A stretch of DNA of 64,000 nucleotides, from contig NZ_QFZK01000004.1 in the NCBI RefSeq assembly GCF_003415675.1, forward strand, positions 124,001-188,000, read 5' to 3'. Each line of letters begins with the position of its first letter. Position 1 is the stretch's first letter. A model generated the notes under the pieces. It ran no database searches and was not told the DNA's origin. It worked only from the letters and a program-made list of their open reading frames with translations. The stretch comes from Rhodoferax lacus. GTDB lineage: Bacteria; Pseudomonadota; Gammaproteobacteria; Burkholderiales; Burkholderiaceae_C. The position numbers were made by a program, and so were the translations under genes. This document shows, piece by piece, positions 52,287 to 60,776 of this stretch.

Positions 52287-53150
52287 ATGGCCATCAGCGG
52301 CAAGACACGCGTATTCATGATCATCGGCGACCCGGTTGCGCAGGTGCGCGCACCCGAGGTCTACAACCAATTGTTTGCCACCCATGGCATAGACGCCGTG
52401 CTGGTGCCGGTGAAGGTGTCCGCAGCGCAGCTGGCGGGCTTTGTGCGCAACGCCTTTGCCGCAGAGAACTTCGGCGGCTTCTGGGTCACCATCCCGCACA
52501 AGGCGGCCATGCAGGCGCTGATGCAGGAATGCGACCCGGTGGCCGAGGTGGCCGGTGCCGTCAACGCGGTGCGGCGCAAAGCCAACGGCGCGACGGAAGG
52601 TGCACTGGAAGGTGCGCTGTTTGATGGCCTGGGCTTCATCAAGGGCCTGGACCACTTTGGCATCGCCGTGCAGGGCCGCCGGGTGTTGGTGCTCGGTGCC
52701 GGTGGCGGCGGACAGGCCGTGGCTGCGGCCCTGGCCCAGCGCAGCCCGTCCAGCCTGGTCATTGCCAACCGTTCCATCGACAAAGCGCAAGCCATTGTGG
52801 ATCGCCTGCAACCCCGCTTTGAGGTTCCTGTCTCGTGCACCACCAGCACCGACCCGGCCGGCTTTGATGTGATCGTCAACTGCACCTCGCAGGGCCTCAA
52901 GGCCGGTGACGCCCTGCCCACCGACCCCGCGCGCATTGACGCGGGTGCGGCCGTGGTCGACATCATCATGACCAAAGAGCCCACCCCCTTGCTGGCGGCC
53001 TGCCGCGCGCGCGGCCTCCATGCCCACGCCGGCTTCGAGATGCTGGTGCAGCAGGTGCCCGAGTACATGCGTTTCTTCGGCATGCCCGAACTCGCAGCCA
53101 CTCTGCAGCAGGATCTGACCGAAGTGCGTCAGATGCTCTACCCGAAGTAA
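52287..53150 (+). CDS. Shikimate/quinate dehydrogenase-like protein (second)
   Basis: 287-aa AroE-fold protein. The catalytic Lys is in VTIPHK, the Asp in LFDGLG, and the nucleotide loop is GAGGGG. The substrate motif reads QVRAP, so both carboxylate-binding Ser of AroE are lost, a stronger change than in the first paralogue. The C-terminus is about 20 residues longer and helical. Together the pair points to two dehydrogenation steps, or two substrates, on shikimate-like rings. It is preceded by a hairpin and an AGGAGA ribosome site and followed after 44 nt by an amidohydrolase. Confidence 0.88.
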   Translation: MAISGKTRVFMIIGDPVAQVRAPEVYNQLFATHGIDAVLVPVKVSAAQLAGFVRNAFAAENFGGFWVTIPHKAAMQALMQECDPVAEVAGAVNAVRRKANGATEGALEGALFDGLGFIKGLDHFGIAVQGRRVLVLGAGGGGQAVAAALAQRSPSSLVIANRSIDKAQAIVDRLQPRFEVPVSCTTSTDPAGFDVIVNCTSQGLKAGDALPTDPARIDAGAAVVDIIMTKEPTPLLAACRARGLHAHAGFEMLVQQVPEYMRFFGMPELAATLQQDLTEVRQMLYPK

Positions 53151-53194
53151 GCGGGCACACCCGCAGGCACCCTCCCCACCGGAAGACCAAGACG

Positions 53195-54034
53195 ATGAGC
53201 ATCTTTGACGAAGACAAGATCGATTGCCATAACCACATCCTCGATCCGCTGCATTTCCCCTACGCTGCCGACGTGGCTTACCGCCCTGCAGGTCAGGAGA
53301 TAGGCAGTCAGGTACAGCACGCAGCGGTGATGGAGGCTTATGGCATGCGCCGCGCGCTCATCGTCGGGCCCAATTCCGGCTATGGCGAAGACAACCGCTG
53401 CCTGCTCGCTGCACTGGCTGCAAGCCGTGGTGCCTTCAAGGGCATTGCCGTGGTGCCCAACCACACCCCAACCGAGCGGCTGCTGGAGCTCAAGGGGCAA
53501 GGCGTGGTGGGCATTGCCTTCAACCCGTCGCTGCAAGGCCTGGCCTATTACGCAGACGCCAAAGACCTGATGCGGCGCCTGGCCGATCTGGACATGCTGG
53601 TGCAGGTGCAGGTGCATGAAGACCAGATGGTGGAGCTGGCGCCCGTGCTGCTGGACAGCGGCGCGCAGATCCTGATCGACCATTGCGGTCGCCCGGACCC
53701 GGCCCGTGGCCTGGGCCAGGCCGGCTTCCAGGCCGTGCTGGCACTGGCCCGCAGCGGTCGGGCCACCGTCAAGCTCTCGGGTCTGCAGAAGTTCTCTACC
53801 GGGGGCTGGCCCTTTGCCAGCGCATTGCCCTATGTGGACGCCCTGATCGAGGCTTACGGCCTGGACCAGTGCGTATGGGCCTCCGACTGGCCCTTCCTGA
53901 AAGCCTCGGAGCGGCTCGATGTGGGCCCGCTGCTGCGCTGGATTGAAAAGCTGCTGCCCGATGTCGCCGACCGGCGCCGCCTGTTCTGGGACACGCCCTG
54001 CCGCGTGCTGGGCTTCGACCCTGCCACCCACTGA
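53195..54034 (+). CDS. Amidohydrolase-2 family hydrolase (LigI/TIM-barrel type)
   Basis: 279-aa TIM-barrel metal hydrolase. The HxH motif is in DCHNHILD (about 11-18), a barrel His is in IDHCGRPD (about 161-168) and the C-terminal Asp is in WASDWPF (about 229-235). This layout is that of 2-pyrone-4,6-dicarboxylate lactonase LigI and related lactonases or decarboxylases of aromatic catabolism. It lies 8 nt before the dioxygenase-like gene. A ring-cleavage lactone is a reasonable substrate, but this is inference. Confidence 0.86.
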   Translation: MSIFDEDKIDCHNHILDPLHFPYAADVAYRPAGQEIGSQVQHAAVMEAYGMRRALIVGPNSGYGEDNRCLLAALAASRGAFKGIAVVPNHTPTERLLELKGQGVVGIAFNPSLQGLAYYADAKDLMRRLADLDMLVQVQVHEDQMVELAPVLLDSGAQILIDHCGRPDPARGLGQAGFQAVLALARSGRATVKLSGLQKFSTGGWPFASALPYVDALIEAYGLDQCVWASDWPFLKASERLDVGPLLRWIEKLLPDVADRRRLFWDTPCRVLGFDPATH

Positions 54035-54042
54035 GGCCGCGC

Positions 54043-54882
54043 ATGCCTGCTACGGCCGTTTCCGCTTCGACGATGGCCGCCCCGGAGGTGCCGGCCTCAC
54101 GCATGCCCGCGCTCTACATTCCCCACGGCGGCGGTCCCTCGTTTTTCATGGGCGGTGAGCGCAAGCAGCGCTACCAGGCCGCCGAAGATTTCCTGCGCAG
54201 CATCGATCACCTGCTGCCCGCAAAGCCCAGCGCCATCCTGATCGTGACAGCGCATTGGGAGGCCGATGTGGTGTCCTTCACCGGCGCGGCGCAGCCGGAG
54301 CTGATCTATGACTACTACGGCTTTCCACCCGAGACCTATGCGCTGCAGTACCCCGCACCGGGCCAGCCCGCGCTGGCTGCCCAGGCAGCCGCCTTGCTGC
54401 AGGCCGCTGGCCTGCCCGCCGCGGTGGACGGCCACTACGGCTGGGACCACGGGGTTTTCATTCCGCTGAAGGTGATGTATCCACAGGCCGACATTCCGGT
54501 CGTGGCCATGTCGCTGCAGGCCAGTCTGGACCCTGCGCTGCATTGCGCCATGGGCGCTGCACTGCACAGCCTGCGCGATGCCGGGGTGCTGATCGTGGGG
54601 GCCGGCATGAGCTACCACAACCTGGCGAATTTCGCCGCTGCCGCACCGGCGTCGTTTGCCTTCCATGACTGGCTGGACCAGACGCTTGCAGCCAACCGGG
54701 ACGAACGCACCCGGCTGCTGGCGCAATGGAGCCAGGCGCCCGGTGGACGTGCCTCGCACCCGCGCGAAGAACACCTGCTGCCCTTGATGGTGGCCAGCGG
54801 CGCGGGCTCCGATGCGCCCGCACGCAGGCTGTGGCGCGGCGCCGTGGGCCCCAGCTGTCTGGCGGCCTGGGCCTTTGACTAG
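54043..54882 (+). CDS. Extradiol ring-cleavage dioxygenase of the LigB/DODA (YgiD) type
   Basis: 279-aa class III extradiol dioxygenase-fold protein. Metal and active-site His are visible in YIPHGGGPSFFMGG, VTAHWEAD and HPREEHLLPL, with YGWDHGVFIPLK between them. The closest described members are 4,5-DOPA dioxygenases and YgiD. The first 20 residues are Ala/Ser-rich and dispensable; Met21 (RMPALYIPHGG) may be the real start. It is last gene of the rightward IclR-linked operon, so it may cleave the catechol produced by that pathway. A hairpin follows. Confidence 0.88.
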   Translation: MPATAVSASTMAAPEVPASRMPALYIPHGGGPSFFMGGERKQRYQAAEDFLRSIDHLLPAKPSAILIVTAHWEADVVSFTGAAQPELIYDYYGFPPETYALQYPAPGQPALAAQAAALLQAAGLPAAVDGHYGWDHGVFIPLKVMYPQADIPVVAMSLQASLDPALHCAMGAALHSLRDAGVLIVGAGMSYHNLANFAAAAPASFAFHDWLDQTLAANRDERTRLLAQWSQAPGGRASHPREEHLLPLMVASGAGSDAPARRLWRGAVGPSCLAAWAFD

Positions 54883-54896
54883 ACAAGGCCTCGCTG

Positions 54897-54916
54897 CCCA
54901 GCCCGTACGGGCTGGG
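54897..54916. terminator. Stem-loop between convergent dioxygenase and marR genes
   Basis: CCCAGCCCG pairs perfectly with CGGGCTGGG around TA. It lies between convergent stops (54882 and 54935). There is no T tract, so it may act as a weak bidirectional terminator. Confidence 0.55.
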
Positions 54917-54934
54917 TGGCGTGGGATGCGCTGC

Positions 54935-55369
54935 TCAGGGAAGCTGTTGCAGGTTGTTTTGCATCAGCTGCAGCAATTCCCTGAGCTGCTGCTTTTGCCC
55001 GGCGCTCATGCCGGCAACAGCCAGTGCGGACAGCTTTTGGCGTTGGCGCTGCACATCCAGGTGCATGGCTTGCGCCTGCGCACTCAGATGCAGACGGGTG
55101 ACCCGCCCATCCTGTGAGTCTGCCTGCGCTTCCAGCAGGCCTTTGTCTTTCAGGCCGGCGATCAGGCGGGCTATCTGCCCCTTGTCGCGGCCGGTGTGCG
55201 CGACCAGCTCGCTTTGGGTCGCTCCCGGGTGGCGCGAGAAGAAGCCCAACACCTTGCCCTCCATGGGCGCAATGTCGTGCGAACCGTCACCCACGCCGCG
55301 CAGTTGGCGCGAGCGCACCTGGTGCATCACGGCATGCATGAGTTCCAGCAAATCATTTTCACCAGGCAT
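54935..55369 (-). CDS. MarR-family regulator
   Basis: 144 aa, a winged-helix dimer typical of MarR. The recognition-helix region is GATQSELVAHTGRDKGQIARLI (two overlapping parts, about 49-70) and the wing is SQDGRVTRLHLS. The C-terminal helix is Gln/Leu-rich. It is divergent from a siderophore-interacting flavoprotein gene; two perfect palindromes lie between the two starts, so autoregulation and control of the divergent gene are likely. The effector is unknown; iron or phenolic acids are candidates from context. Confidence 0.93.
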   Translation of the reverse strand: MPGENDLLELMHAVMHQVRSRQLRGVGDGSHDIAPMEGKVLGFFSRHPGATQSELVAHTGRDKGQIARLIAGLKDKGLLEAQADSQDGRVTRLHLSAQAQAMHLDVQRQRQKLSALAVAGMSAGQKQQLRELLQLMQNNLQQLP

Positions 55370-55377
55370 GTTTTTTG

Positions 55378-55423
55378 GTTGACATAGTCAACTTGTTTGT
55401 TGATAATTGATGACATTATCAAC
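55378..55423. promoter_or_regulatory. Two palindromic MarR operator candidates
   Basis: GTTGAC-ATA-GTCAAC at 55378-55392 and GTTGATAA-N9-TTATCAAC at 55399-55423. Both share the GTTGA/TCAAC arms. The first abuts the marR start and the second covers the region just upstream of the flavoprotein ATG, fitting simultaneous repression of both genes. Confidence 0.78.
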
Positions 55424-55438
55424 CAAATCATTTTTCCC

Positions 55439-56179
55439 ATGAACTTTTTCTCCTCCAACCGCCGCGTGCAACGCGTCCGGCATGAGCTGCTGGCCCGCGA
55501 AGTGCGGGTCAGCCATATCCAGCGCATCAGCCCCGGCTTTCTGGCCATTACCTTTGCGGGCGAGTCGCTGTCGAGTTTTGTCTCCCTGTCTTTTGACGAC
55601 CACGTCAAGCTCATGCTCACCGACGCCCATGGCACCATGCACCGGCGCGACTTCACCCCCGTGCGATTTGACCTGCACAAGCGCGAACTGACGCTGGAGT
55701 TCGCCCTGCACGCCAGCGGTGTGGCCTGTGAGTGGGCGCGCCAGGCGCAGATTGGCGACCGGGCGGTCATTGGCGGCCCGCGCGGCTCCATGGTTGTTCC
55801 GGTCGATTACGCCTGGCATCTGTTGGCCGGTGACGCCACCGCGCTGCCCGCTATCCAGCGCCGCCTGGAGGAACTGCCAGCAGGCGTGCGCGCCCTGGTG
55901 CTGGTGCAGGTTCCCCAGCCCGAGGACCAGAGAGACTTCCAGAGCCGGGCCGATTTGCACGTGCAATGGCTGGCTACGCCAGAGGCGCTGGTGCAGGCCA
56001 TCGAACAGGTGCAGTTGCCCTCTGGCGAAGGCTTTGTCTGGTGTGCCGGAGAGTCGTCGTCCATGGCCCGGGTACGCAAAACATTGCTGGGTGCAAGGCA
56101 GGTGCCGCGTGAGTCTGCGCGCATTTCAGCCTACTGGAAGGCCGGCGCTGCGGACTACCATGAAGCCAGAGAACACTGA
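55439..56179 (+). CDS. Siderophore-interacting protein (FAD-binding ferric reductase)
   Basis: 246-aa cytoplasmic flavin reductase of the SIP/ViuB family, which reduces ferric siderophores. Visible motifs: the FAD segment RRDFTPVRFD (about 62-71), GPRGSMVVPVDYAWHLLAGD (two parts, about 114-134) and the C-terminal signature CAGESSSMARVRKTLL. The frame is open upstream, but the ATG at 55439 (MNFFSSNRR) follows the operators. It overlaps the esterase gene by 20 bp. No siderophore receptor or synthesis gene is near, so the role here might be a general flavin reductase. Confidence 0.9.
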   Translation: MNFFSSNRRVQRVRHELLAREVRVSHIQRISPGFLAITFAGESLSSFVSLSFDDHVKLMLTDAHGTMHRRDFTPVRFDLHKRELTLEFALHASGVACEWARQAQIGDRAVIGGPRGSMVVPVDYAWHLLAGDATALPAIQRRLEELPAGVRALVLVQVPQPEDQRDFQSRADLHVQWLATPEALVQAIEQVQLPSGEGFVWCAGESSSMARVRKTLLGARQVPRESARISAYWKAGAADYHEAREH

Positions 56180-57920
56180 GCCAAAGAAACTGCATATGCA
56201 CACCACACACACGCCGCGCATACAGCGCAAGCCTTCTCTGCAACTCTGGTGGGGGTGGACACTGTGTCTGTGCCTGCTTGCCCTGGGCATGGGCCAAAGC
56301 AACGCCCGGGCCGCCAGCGGACCCGACAAGGCAGCAGCCTTGCAGGCCGTAGCGCCGGTGATGCACTGCGAGGCCCTGCAAGCCCAGGACCTGTCGGATA
56401 TCGGCGGGGCTGGAAGCCGGGTGCTGACGGCATCCGTCAACACGGAAAACGGGAAAAGCCAGTGTGCCGTGGAGGGCTTGCTGGCCCCTGCAATCCACTT
56501 CAAGCTCAAGCTGCCCATGGTCGGCTGGACGCAGCGCTACCTGCAAGTGGGTTGTGGCGGGTTGTGCGGCAGCATCTCCATGGATGCCGGTGCGGCCAAC
56601 GGGTGCGCTGCGCTGGAGTCGGGTGAATTTGCCATGGCCTCCACCGACATGGGGCACCAGGGCATGGGTGGTGAGTTTGGCCGTGACACACAAAGCCGGG
56701 CCGATTTCGCCTACCGCGGCGTTCACCTCACCGCGCTGGCGTCCAAGAAGCTGATCCAGGCCTTTTACGGCCAGCGCCAGGCCTATGCCTACTTCAGTGG
56801 CTGCTCCGATGGCGGGCGCGAGGCACTGATGGAGGCACAACGCTATCCGCAGGACTTCAACGGCATCATCGCCGGTGCTGCGGCCATGAATTTCCAGGTC
56901 CAGAATGGCCTCTACCACGCTTGGCAATCTACCGCCAATACGTCAGCTGACGGAAAGCCGGTGCTGACTGCGGACAGGCTTCCCCTGTTGCATCGTGCGG
57001 TGCTCGCGCAGTGCGACGCACTCGATGGACAGCGTGACGGCCTGATAGAAGACCCGCGGGCCTGCCATTTCGATCCCAAGACCCTGCAATGCCCCTTGCC
57101 TGGTGCTTCGCCGCAAAGCGATTGTTTATCCTCGGCTGAGGTGGAGACCATCCGCAAGCTGTACGACGGCCCGCGCGATCCGGCGACCGGAAAGCGCCTC
57201 ACCGCAGGCGGGCCGCAACCGGGCTCTGAACTGTCCTGGGCCGGCGTGTTCGTAGCACCGCAGGGAAGCACGGAACTGTTCAGTACCAGCATCGCCATGG
57301 ATGCCTTGAAAAACCTGGTGTTTGAAGAGACACCCCCTGCAAGCTTCACGCTGCAGGACCTGGTTTTCAACCAGGCCACCTTCGACAAACTGCGCGCCAG
57401 GCACCCGCTGCTCGATGCGACCAACCCGGACCTGTCCGCCTTTAAAGCCGCAGGTGGCAAATTGATACTCTGGCATGGGTGGTCCGATCCGCACATATCC
57501 CCGCTCAACACCATCGCCTACCACGAGGCTGTGCAAACCACCTTGGGAGCAGCACAGGCGGCAGAGTTTGAACGCCTGTACCTGCTGCCGGGCGTCTACC
57601 ACTGCCAGGGTGGCGAAGGACCCAGCGCGATCGATTTGCTGAGCCCCATGATGGACTGGGTCGAACAGGGCGCGGCACCTGGCAAGGTTCAGGCCCTGCC
57701 GCCTGCACCACGGACTGCACCGTCTGGGTTCGGCATGCCCAAACTGCCCCCGGGCGTGGCCATGCCAGTCCTTGCGCCACCGGCTTCAGACCTGACCGCA
57801 ACCCCGGTCAAGGCGCGCTGGATCAGTCCGTATGCCGGCAGTGCGTCTGCAGTGCCTGTGGATGCATCTGGTTGGATGGGATCGGACTTCTTCCTGCCTT
57901 ATACGCCGCGCATGCGCTGA
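56160..57920 (+). CDS. Tannase/feruloyl-esterase family protein, secreted
   Basis: 586 aa from ATG 56160 (56196 is a possible alternative). A signal peptide with an unusually long basic, His/Thr-rich head is followed by LWWGWTLCLCLLALGMG. The PF07519 hallmarks are clear: nucleophile Ser in GCSDGGREAL and catalytic His in VYHCQGG, with the neighbouring Cys residues forming the CS/HC disulfide typical of the family. Substrates of relatives are gallate, ferulate and chlorogenate esters. Next to quinate-degradation genes, chlorogenate hydrolysis to caffeate plus quinate is an attractive guess. A Pro-rich linker precedes the last 50 residues. Confidence 0.88.
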   Translation: MKPENTEPKKLHMHTTHTPRIQRKPSLQLWWGWTLCLCLLALGMGQSNARAASGPDKAAALQAVAPVMHCEALQAQDLSDIGGAGSRVLTASVNTENGKSQCAVEGLLAPAIHFKLKLPMVGWTQRYLQVGCGGLCGSISMDAGAANGCAALESGEFAMASTDMGHQGMGGEFGRDTQSRADFAYRGVHLTALASKKLIQAFYGQRQAYAYFSGCSDGGREALMEAQRYPQDFNGIIAGAAAMNFQVQNGLYHAWQSTANTSADGKPVLTADRLPLLHRAVLAQCDALDGQRDGLIEDPRACHFDPKTLQCPLPGASPQSDCLSSAEVETIRKLYDGPRDPATGKRLTAGGPQPGSELSWAGVFVAPQGSTELFSTSIAMDALKNLVFEETPPASFTLQDLVFNQATFDKLRARHPLLDATNPDLSAFKAAGGKLILWHGWSDPHISPLNTIAYHEAVQTTLGAAQAAEFERLYLLPGVYHCQGGEGPSAIDLLSPMMDWVEQGAAPGKVQALPPAPRTAPSGFGMPKLPPGVAMPVLAPPASDLTATPVKARWISPYAGSASAVPVDASGWMGSDFFLPYTPRMR

Positions 57921-57971
57921 AGATGCAGGGGTCGTTTGGTCGATGGTGGTGGGCGCGTCTATACTCGCCGG

Positions 57972-58676
57972 ATGCCTGAATCGGTACCTTCAATCATACG
58001 TCGCAAGCCTGCTGCCAAGCGCAAACCCGCTGCACCAGCCGCCAAAAAGCAAGCTGCCACGCGCACCAACGATCCGGCCCGCACCATGGCCGAAATCCTC
58101 AAAGTTGCTACCCGGGAATTTGCTGCCAAGGGCCTGAGCGGCGCGCGCATAGACGCCATTGCCGAGGCCACGCGCACCAGCAAGCGCATGATTTACTACT
58201 ACTACACCAGCAAGGAAGGGCTGTACCTGGCGGTGCTGGAGGAGGCCTACCGGCGCATGCGCCAGATCGAGGGCGAGCTGCACCTGCAGGATCTGGAGCC
58301 CCTGCAGGCCCTGCGCAGCCTGGTGGAATTCACCTTTGATCACCACAGCGGCAACGAAGACTACATCCGCCTGGTAATGAACGAGAACATGGAGCGTGGT
58401 GCCTACCTGGCGCAGAGCAAGACCATCCGCGAGCTCAACATCCCCGCCATCCAGGCGATTCAGGCGCTGTACGAACGCGGCGTGAAAAAGGGCGTTTTTC
58501 GCCGTGGCCTCGATGCGGTGGACATCCATGCCTCCATCTCGGCGCTGACTTTTTTCAATGTCTCCAACCAGCACACCTTTGGCCTGATCTTCAAGAACAA
58601 GCGCCAGAGCGCCGAGGCCGCCGCCCTGCGGCGTGCCAGCATCACCGACATGGTGCTGCGCTTCGTCCAGGCCTGA
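57972..58676 (+). CDS. TetR-family regulator of the TRAP/quinate operon
   Basis: 234 aa. A basic Lys/Ala/Pro tail (residues 9-40) precedes the helix-turn-helix (45-95: GLSGARIDAIAEATRTSKRM, then IYYYYTSKEGLYLAVL). The C-terminal ligand domain ends SAEAAALRRASITDMVLRF. The ATG at 57972 is preferred over an upstream start at 57936 that lacks a ribosome site. It lies 165 bp upstream of the TRAP operon on the same strand, with palindromic sites in between. The probable effector is a quinate-pathway acid. Confidence 0.9.
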   Translation: MPESVPSIIRRKPAAKRKPAAPAAKKQAATRTNDPARTMAEILKVATREFAAKGLSGARIDAIAEATRTSKRMIYYYYTSKEGLYLAVLEEAYRRMRQIEGELHLQDLEPLQALRSLVEFTFDHHSGNEDYIRLVMNENMERGAYLAQSKTIRELNIPAIQAIQALYERGVKKGVFRRGLDAVDIHASISALTFFNVSNQHTFGLIFKNKRQSAEAAALRRASITDMVLRFVQA

Positions 58677-58770
58677 TTCGCCCGCGGGCACGGCAGCGTC
58701 TGCGCCCTTGGCTGGGGTGCCAGCTAAACCAAATCGGTATAACAGGTAGTCACGACGGGATTGTGGATCT

Positions 58771-58807
58771 AGGGTTAACCCTCAAGGCATAAAACTAACC
58801 AGTTCGT
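58771..58807. promoter_or_regulatory. Candidate operators in front of the TRAP/quinate operon
   Basis: AGGGTTAACCCT (58771-58782) is a perfect 12-bp palindrome. ACTAACCAGTTCGT (58794-58807) is a near-perfect one (5 of 6 arm bases) of a form seen for TetR repressors. Both lie 35-71 bp upstream of the GTG of dctQ. No gene occurs in 58677-58841. Confidence 0.55.
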
Positions 58808-58841
58808 ACATTAAGGGGTAGTCCAAAACAAGGAGACCCCC

Positions 58842-59387
58842 GTGATCGACAAATTCATCAGCGGCTATTGCCGCCTGATAGGCTATCTGATAGCCGCCGC
58901 CCTGCTGGTGATGGTGGTGCTGGTGTTTGGCAATGTGGTGATGCGCTACGCCTTCAACTCCGGCTTTACCGTGTCCGAGGAACTGTCGCGCTGGTTGTTT
59001 GTATGGCTCACCTTCCTGGGTGCTGTGGTGGCCCTGCGCGACAACGCCCACCTGGGCACCGACATGCTGGTGGGCAAGTTGGGCCCCTTGGGCCGGCGCA
59101 TTTGCATGGGCCTGTCGCTGGCGCTGATGCTGTATTGCCTGTGGTTGCTGTTCCGGGGCTCGCTGGAGCAGTTCAAGCTCAACGTGGGTTCGGACAGCCC
59201 GGTCATGGAGGCCTCGATGGGCTGGTTCTATGCCTGCGGCATGGCTTTCTCGGCGCTGGGCGCCCCCATTTTGTTGCAGGACCTCTACAAGCTGCTCAGT
59301 GGCCAGATTGATGACGACCACCTCATGCTGATCCAGGAGTCGGAAGAGTCACCCCACGCCGACACCGGCAGTTCCAAAACCCACTGA
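58842..59387 (+). CDS. dctQ: TRAP transporter small permease DctQ
   Basis: 181-aa membrane protein with four helices (about 12-35, 48-66, 88-110, 126-150), the small subunit of a TRAP importer that uses the Na+ gradient. The central SEELSRWLFVWLTFLGAVVAL segment is the DctQ signature. The start is GTG with AGGAG 6 nt upstream. The cytoplasmic tail is acidic and polar (QESEESPHADTGSSKTH). It is followed after 14 nt by dctM. Confidence 0.93.
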   Translation: MIDKFISGYCRLIGYLIAAALLVMVVLVFGNVVMRYAFNSGFTVSEELSRWLFVWLTFLGAVVALRDNAHLGTDMLVGKLGPLGRRICMGLSLALMLYCLWLLFRGSLEQFKLNVGSDSPVMEASMGWFYACGMAFSALGAPILLQDLYKLLSGQIDDDHLMLIQESEESPHADTGSSKTH

Positions 59388-59401
59388 AGCAGAGCCACAC
59401 C

Positions 59402-60682
59402 ATGACCGTTATCGTCTTTCTCGGATCCCTCATGGCCGCCATGGCCCTGGGTGTGCCCATTGCGTTTTCGCTGCTGCTGTGCGGTGTGGCGTTGATGGTG
59501 CACATGGGCAACTTCGATGCCCAGATCCTGGCGCAAAACCTGATCGAAGGCTCCAACAGTTTCTCGCTGCTGGCGGTCCCCTTCTTCATGCTGGCAGGCG
59601 AGTTGATGAATGCTGGGGGCCTGTCGCGCCGCATTGTCAACTTCGCCATGGCGCTGGTCGGACACGTCAAGGGCGGCCTGGGCTATGTGACCATTGTGGC
59701 CGCCGTGATCCTGGCGTCCCTGTCCGGTTCTGCAGTTGCCGATGCGGCTGCACTGACCGCCTTGCTGCTGCCCATGATGGTGGCTGCGGGCCACGACAAG
59801 GCGCGCTCTGCCGGGCTGATTGCCTCGGGCAGCATCATTGCACCCATCATCCCGCCCTCCATTGGTTTTGTGGTGTTCGGGGTGGCCGGCGGTGTGTCCA
59901 TCTCCAAGCTGTTCATGGCCGGCATCTTCCCCGGCGTCTGGCTGGCGCTGTCCCTGGTGGCCACATGGTGGTGGCTGGTGCGCAAGGAAACCCTGGTGCC
60001 GCCTCCCCGCAAAAGTGCCGCCGAAGTCATGGAGGCTTTGCGCCTTGCCACCTGGGCCCTGATGCTGCCCCTCATCATCGTGTTTGGCCTGAAGTTCGGC
60101 ATCTTCACACCCACCGAAGCGGCCGTGGTGGCTGCGGTGTATTCGCTGTTTGTGGCCACCGTGGTCTACCGTGAACTCAATTTCAGCCAGCTGCTGCCCC
60201 TGTTCATTGCGGCTTCCAAGACCAGTGCCGTAGTGATGTTCCTGGTGGCTGCGGCCATGGTCTCGGCGTGGTTGATCACGGTGGCCAACCTGCCGGCCCA
60301 GATCGTGGAGCTGCTGACCCCCATCCTGGACAGTCCACGCCTGCTAATGCTGGCCATCATGCTGCTGACCATGGTGGTGGGCACGGCCCTGGACATGACG
60401 CCCACCATCCTGCTGCTCACGCCCGTGCTGATGCCCGTGGTCAAGGCCGCCGGCATAGACCCGGTCTACTTTGGCGTGATGTTCATCATCAACAATGCCA
60501 TCGGCCTGATCACGCCGCCCGTGGGAACCGTGCTCAATGCCGTGGCCGGCGCCGGCAAGATGAGCATGGACGAAGTGACCCGGGGCGTAGTCCCATTCAT
60601 GGTGGCGCAATTCGTCATCATGTTCCTGATGGTGGCCTTCCCCGATCTGGTGATGGTGCCCGCGCACTGGTTCTACAAATAG
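59402..60682 (+). CDS. dctM: TRAP transporter large permease DctM
   Basis: 426-aa main channel subunit with about 12 hydrophobic segments. Diagnostic motifs: FFMLAGELMNAGGLSRRIVNF (near 60-80), SLSGSAVADAAALTALLLPMM, SGSIIAPIIPPSIGFVVFG and a C-terminal LDMTPTILLLTPVLMPV and NNAIGLITPPVGTVLN. Full length. It is followed immediately by a perfect stem-loop that separates it from the binding-protein gene. Confidence 0.95.
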   Translation: MTVIVFLGSLMAAMALGVPIAFSLLLCGVALMVHMGNFDAQILAQNLIEGSNSFSLLAVPFFMLAGELMNAGGLSRRIVNFAMALVGHVKGGLGYVTIVAAVILASLSGSAVADAAALTALLLPMMVAAGHDKARSAGLIASGSIIAPIIPPSIGFVVFGVAGGVSISKLFMAGIFPGVWLALSLVATWWWLVRKETLVPPPRKSAAEVMEALRLATWALMLPLIIVFGLKFGIFTPTEAAVVAAVYSLFVATVVYRELNFSQLLPLFIAASKTSAVVMFLVAAAMVSAWLITVANLPAQIVELLTPILDSPRLLMLAIMLLTMVVGTALDMTPTILLLTPVLMPVVKAAGIDPVYFGVMFIINNAIGLITPPVGTVLNAVAGAGKMSMDEVTRGVVPFMVAQFVIMFLMVAFPDLVMVPAHWFYK

Positions 60683-60692
60683 CCAAGACCGT

Positions 60693-60723
60693 CCTGTGCG
60701 CGTCTGGGTACGCCGCGCACAGG
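60693..60723 (+). other. Stem-loop between dctM and dctP
   Basis: CCTGTGCGCG pairs perfectly with CGCGCACAGG around an 11-nt loop, 10 bp past the dctM stop. There is no T tract. It probably protects or delimits the dctP message rather than ending transcription. Confidence 0.65.
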
Positions 60724-60776
60724 CTCCGCTGAAAGCGTGCATCCAAATCCACCCACAACCGTCGAGGAGACACCCT

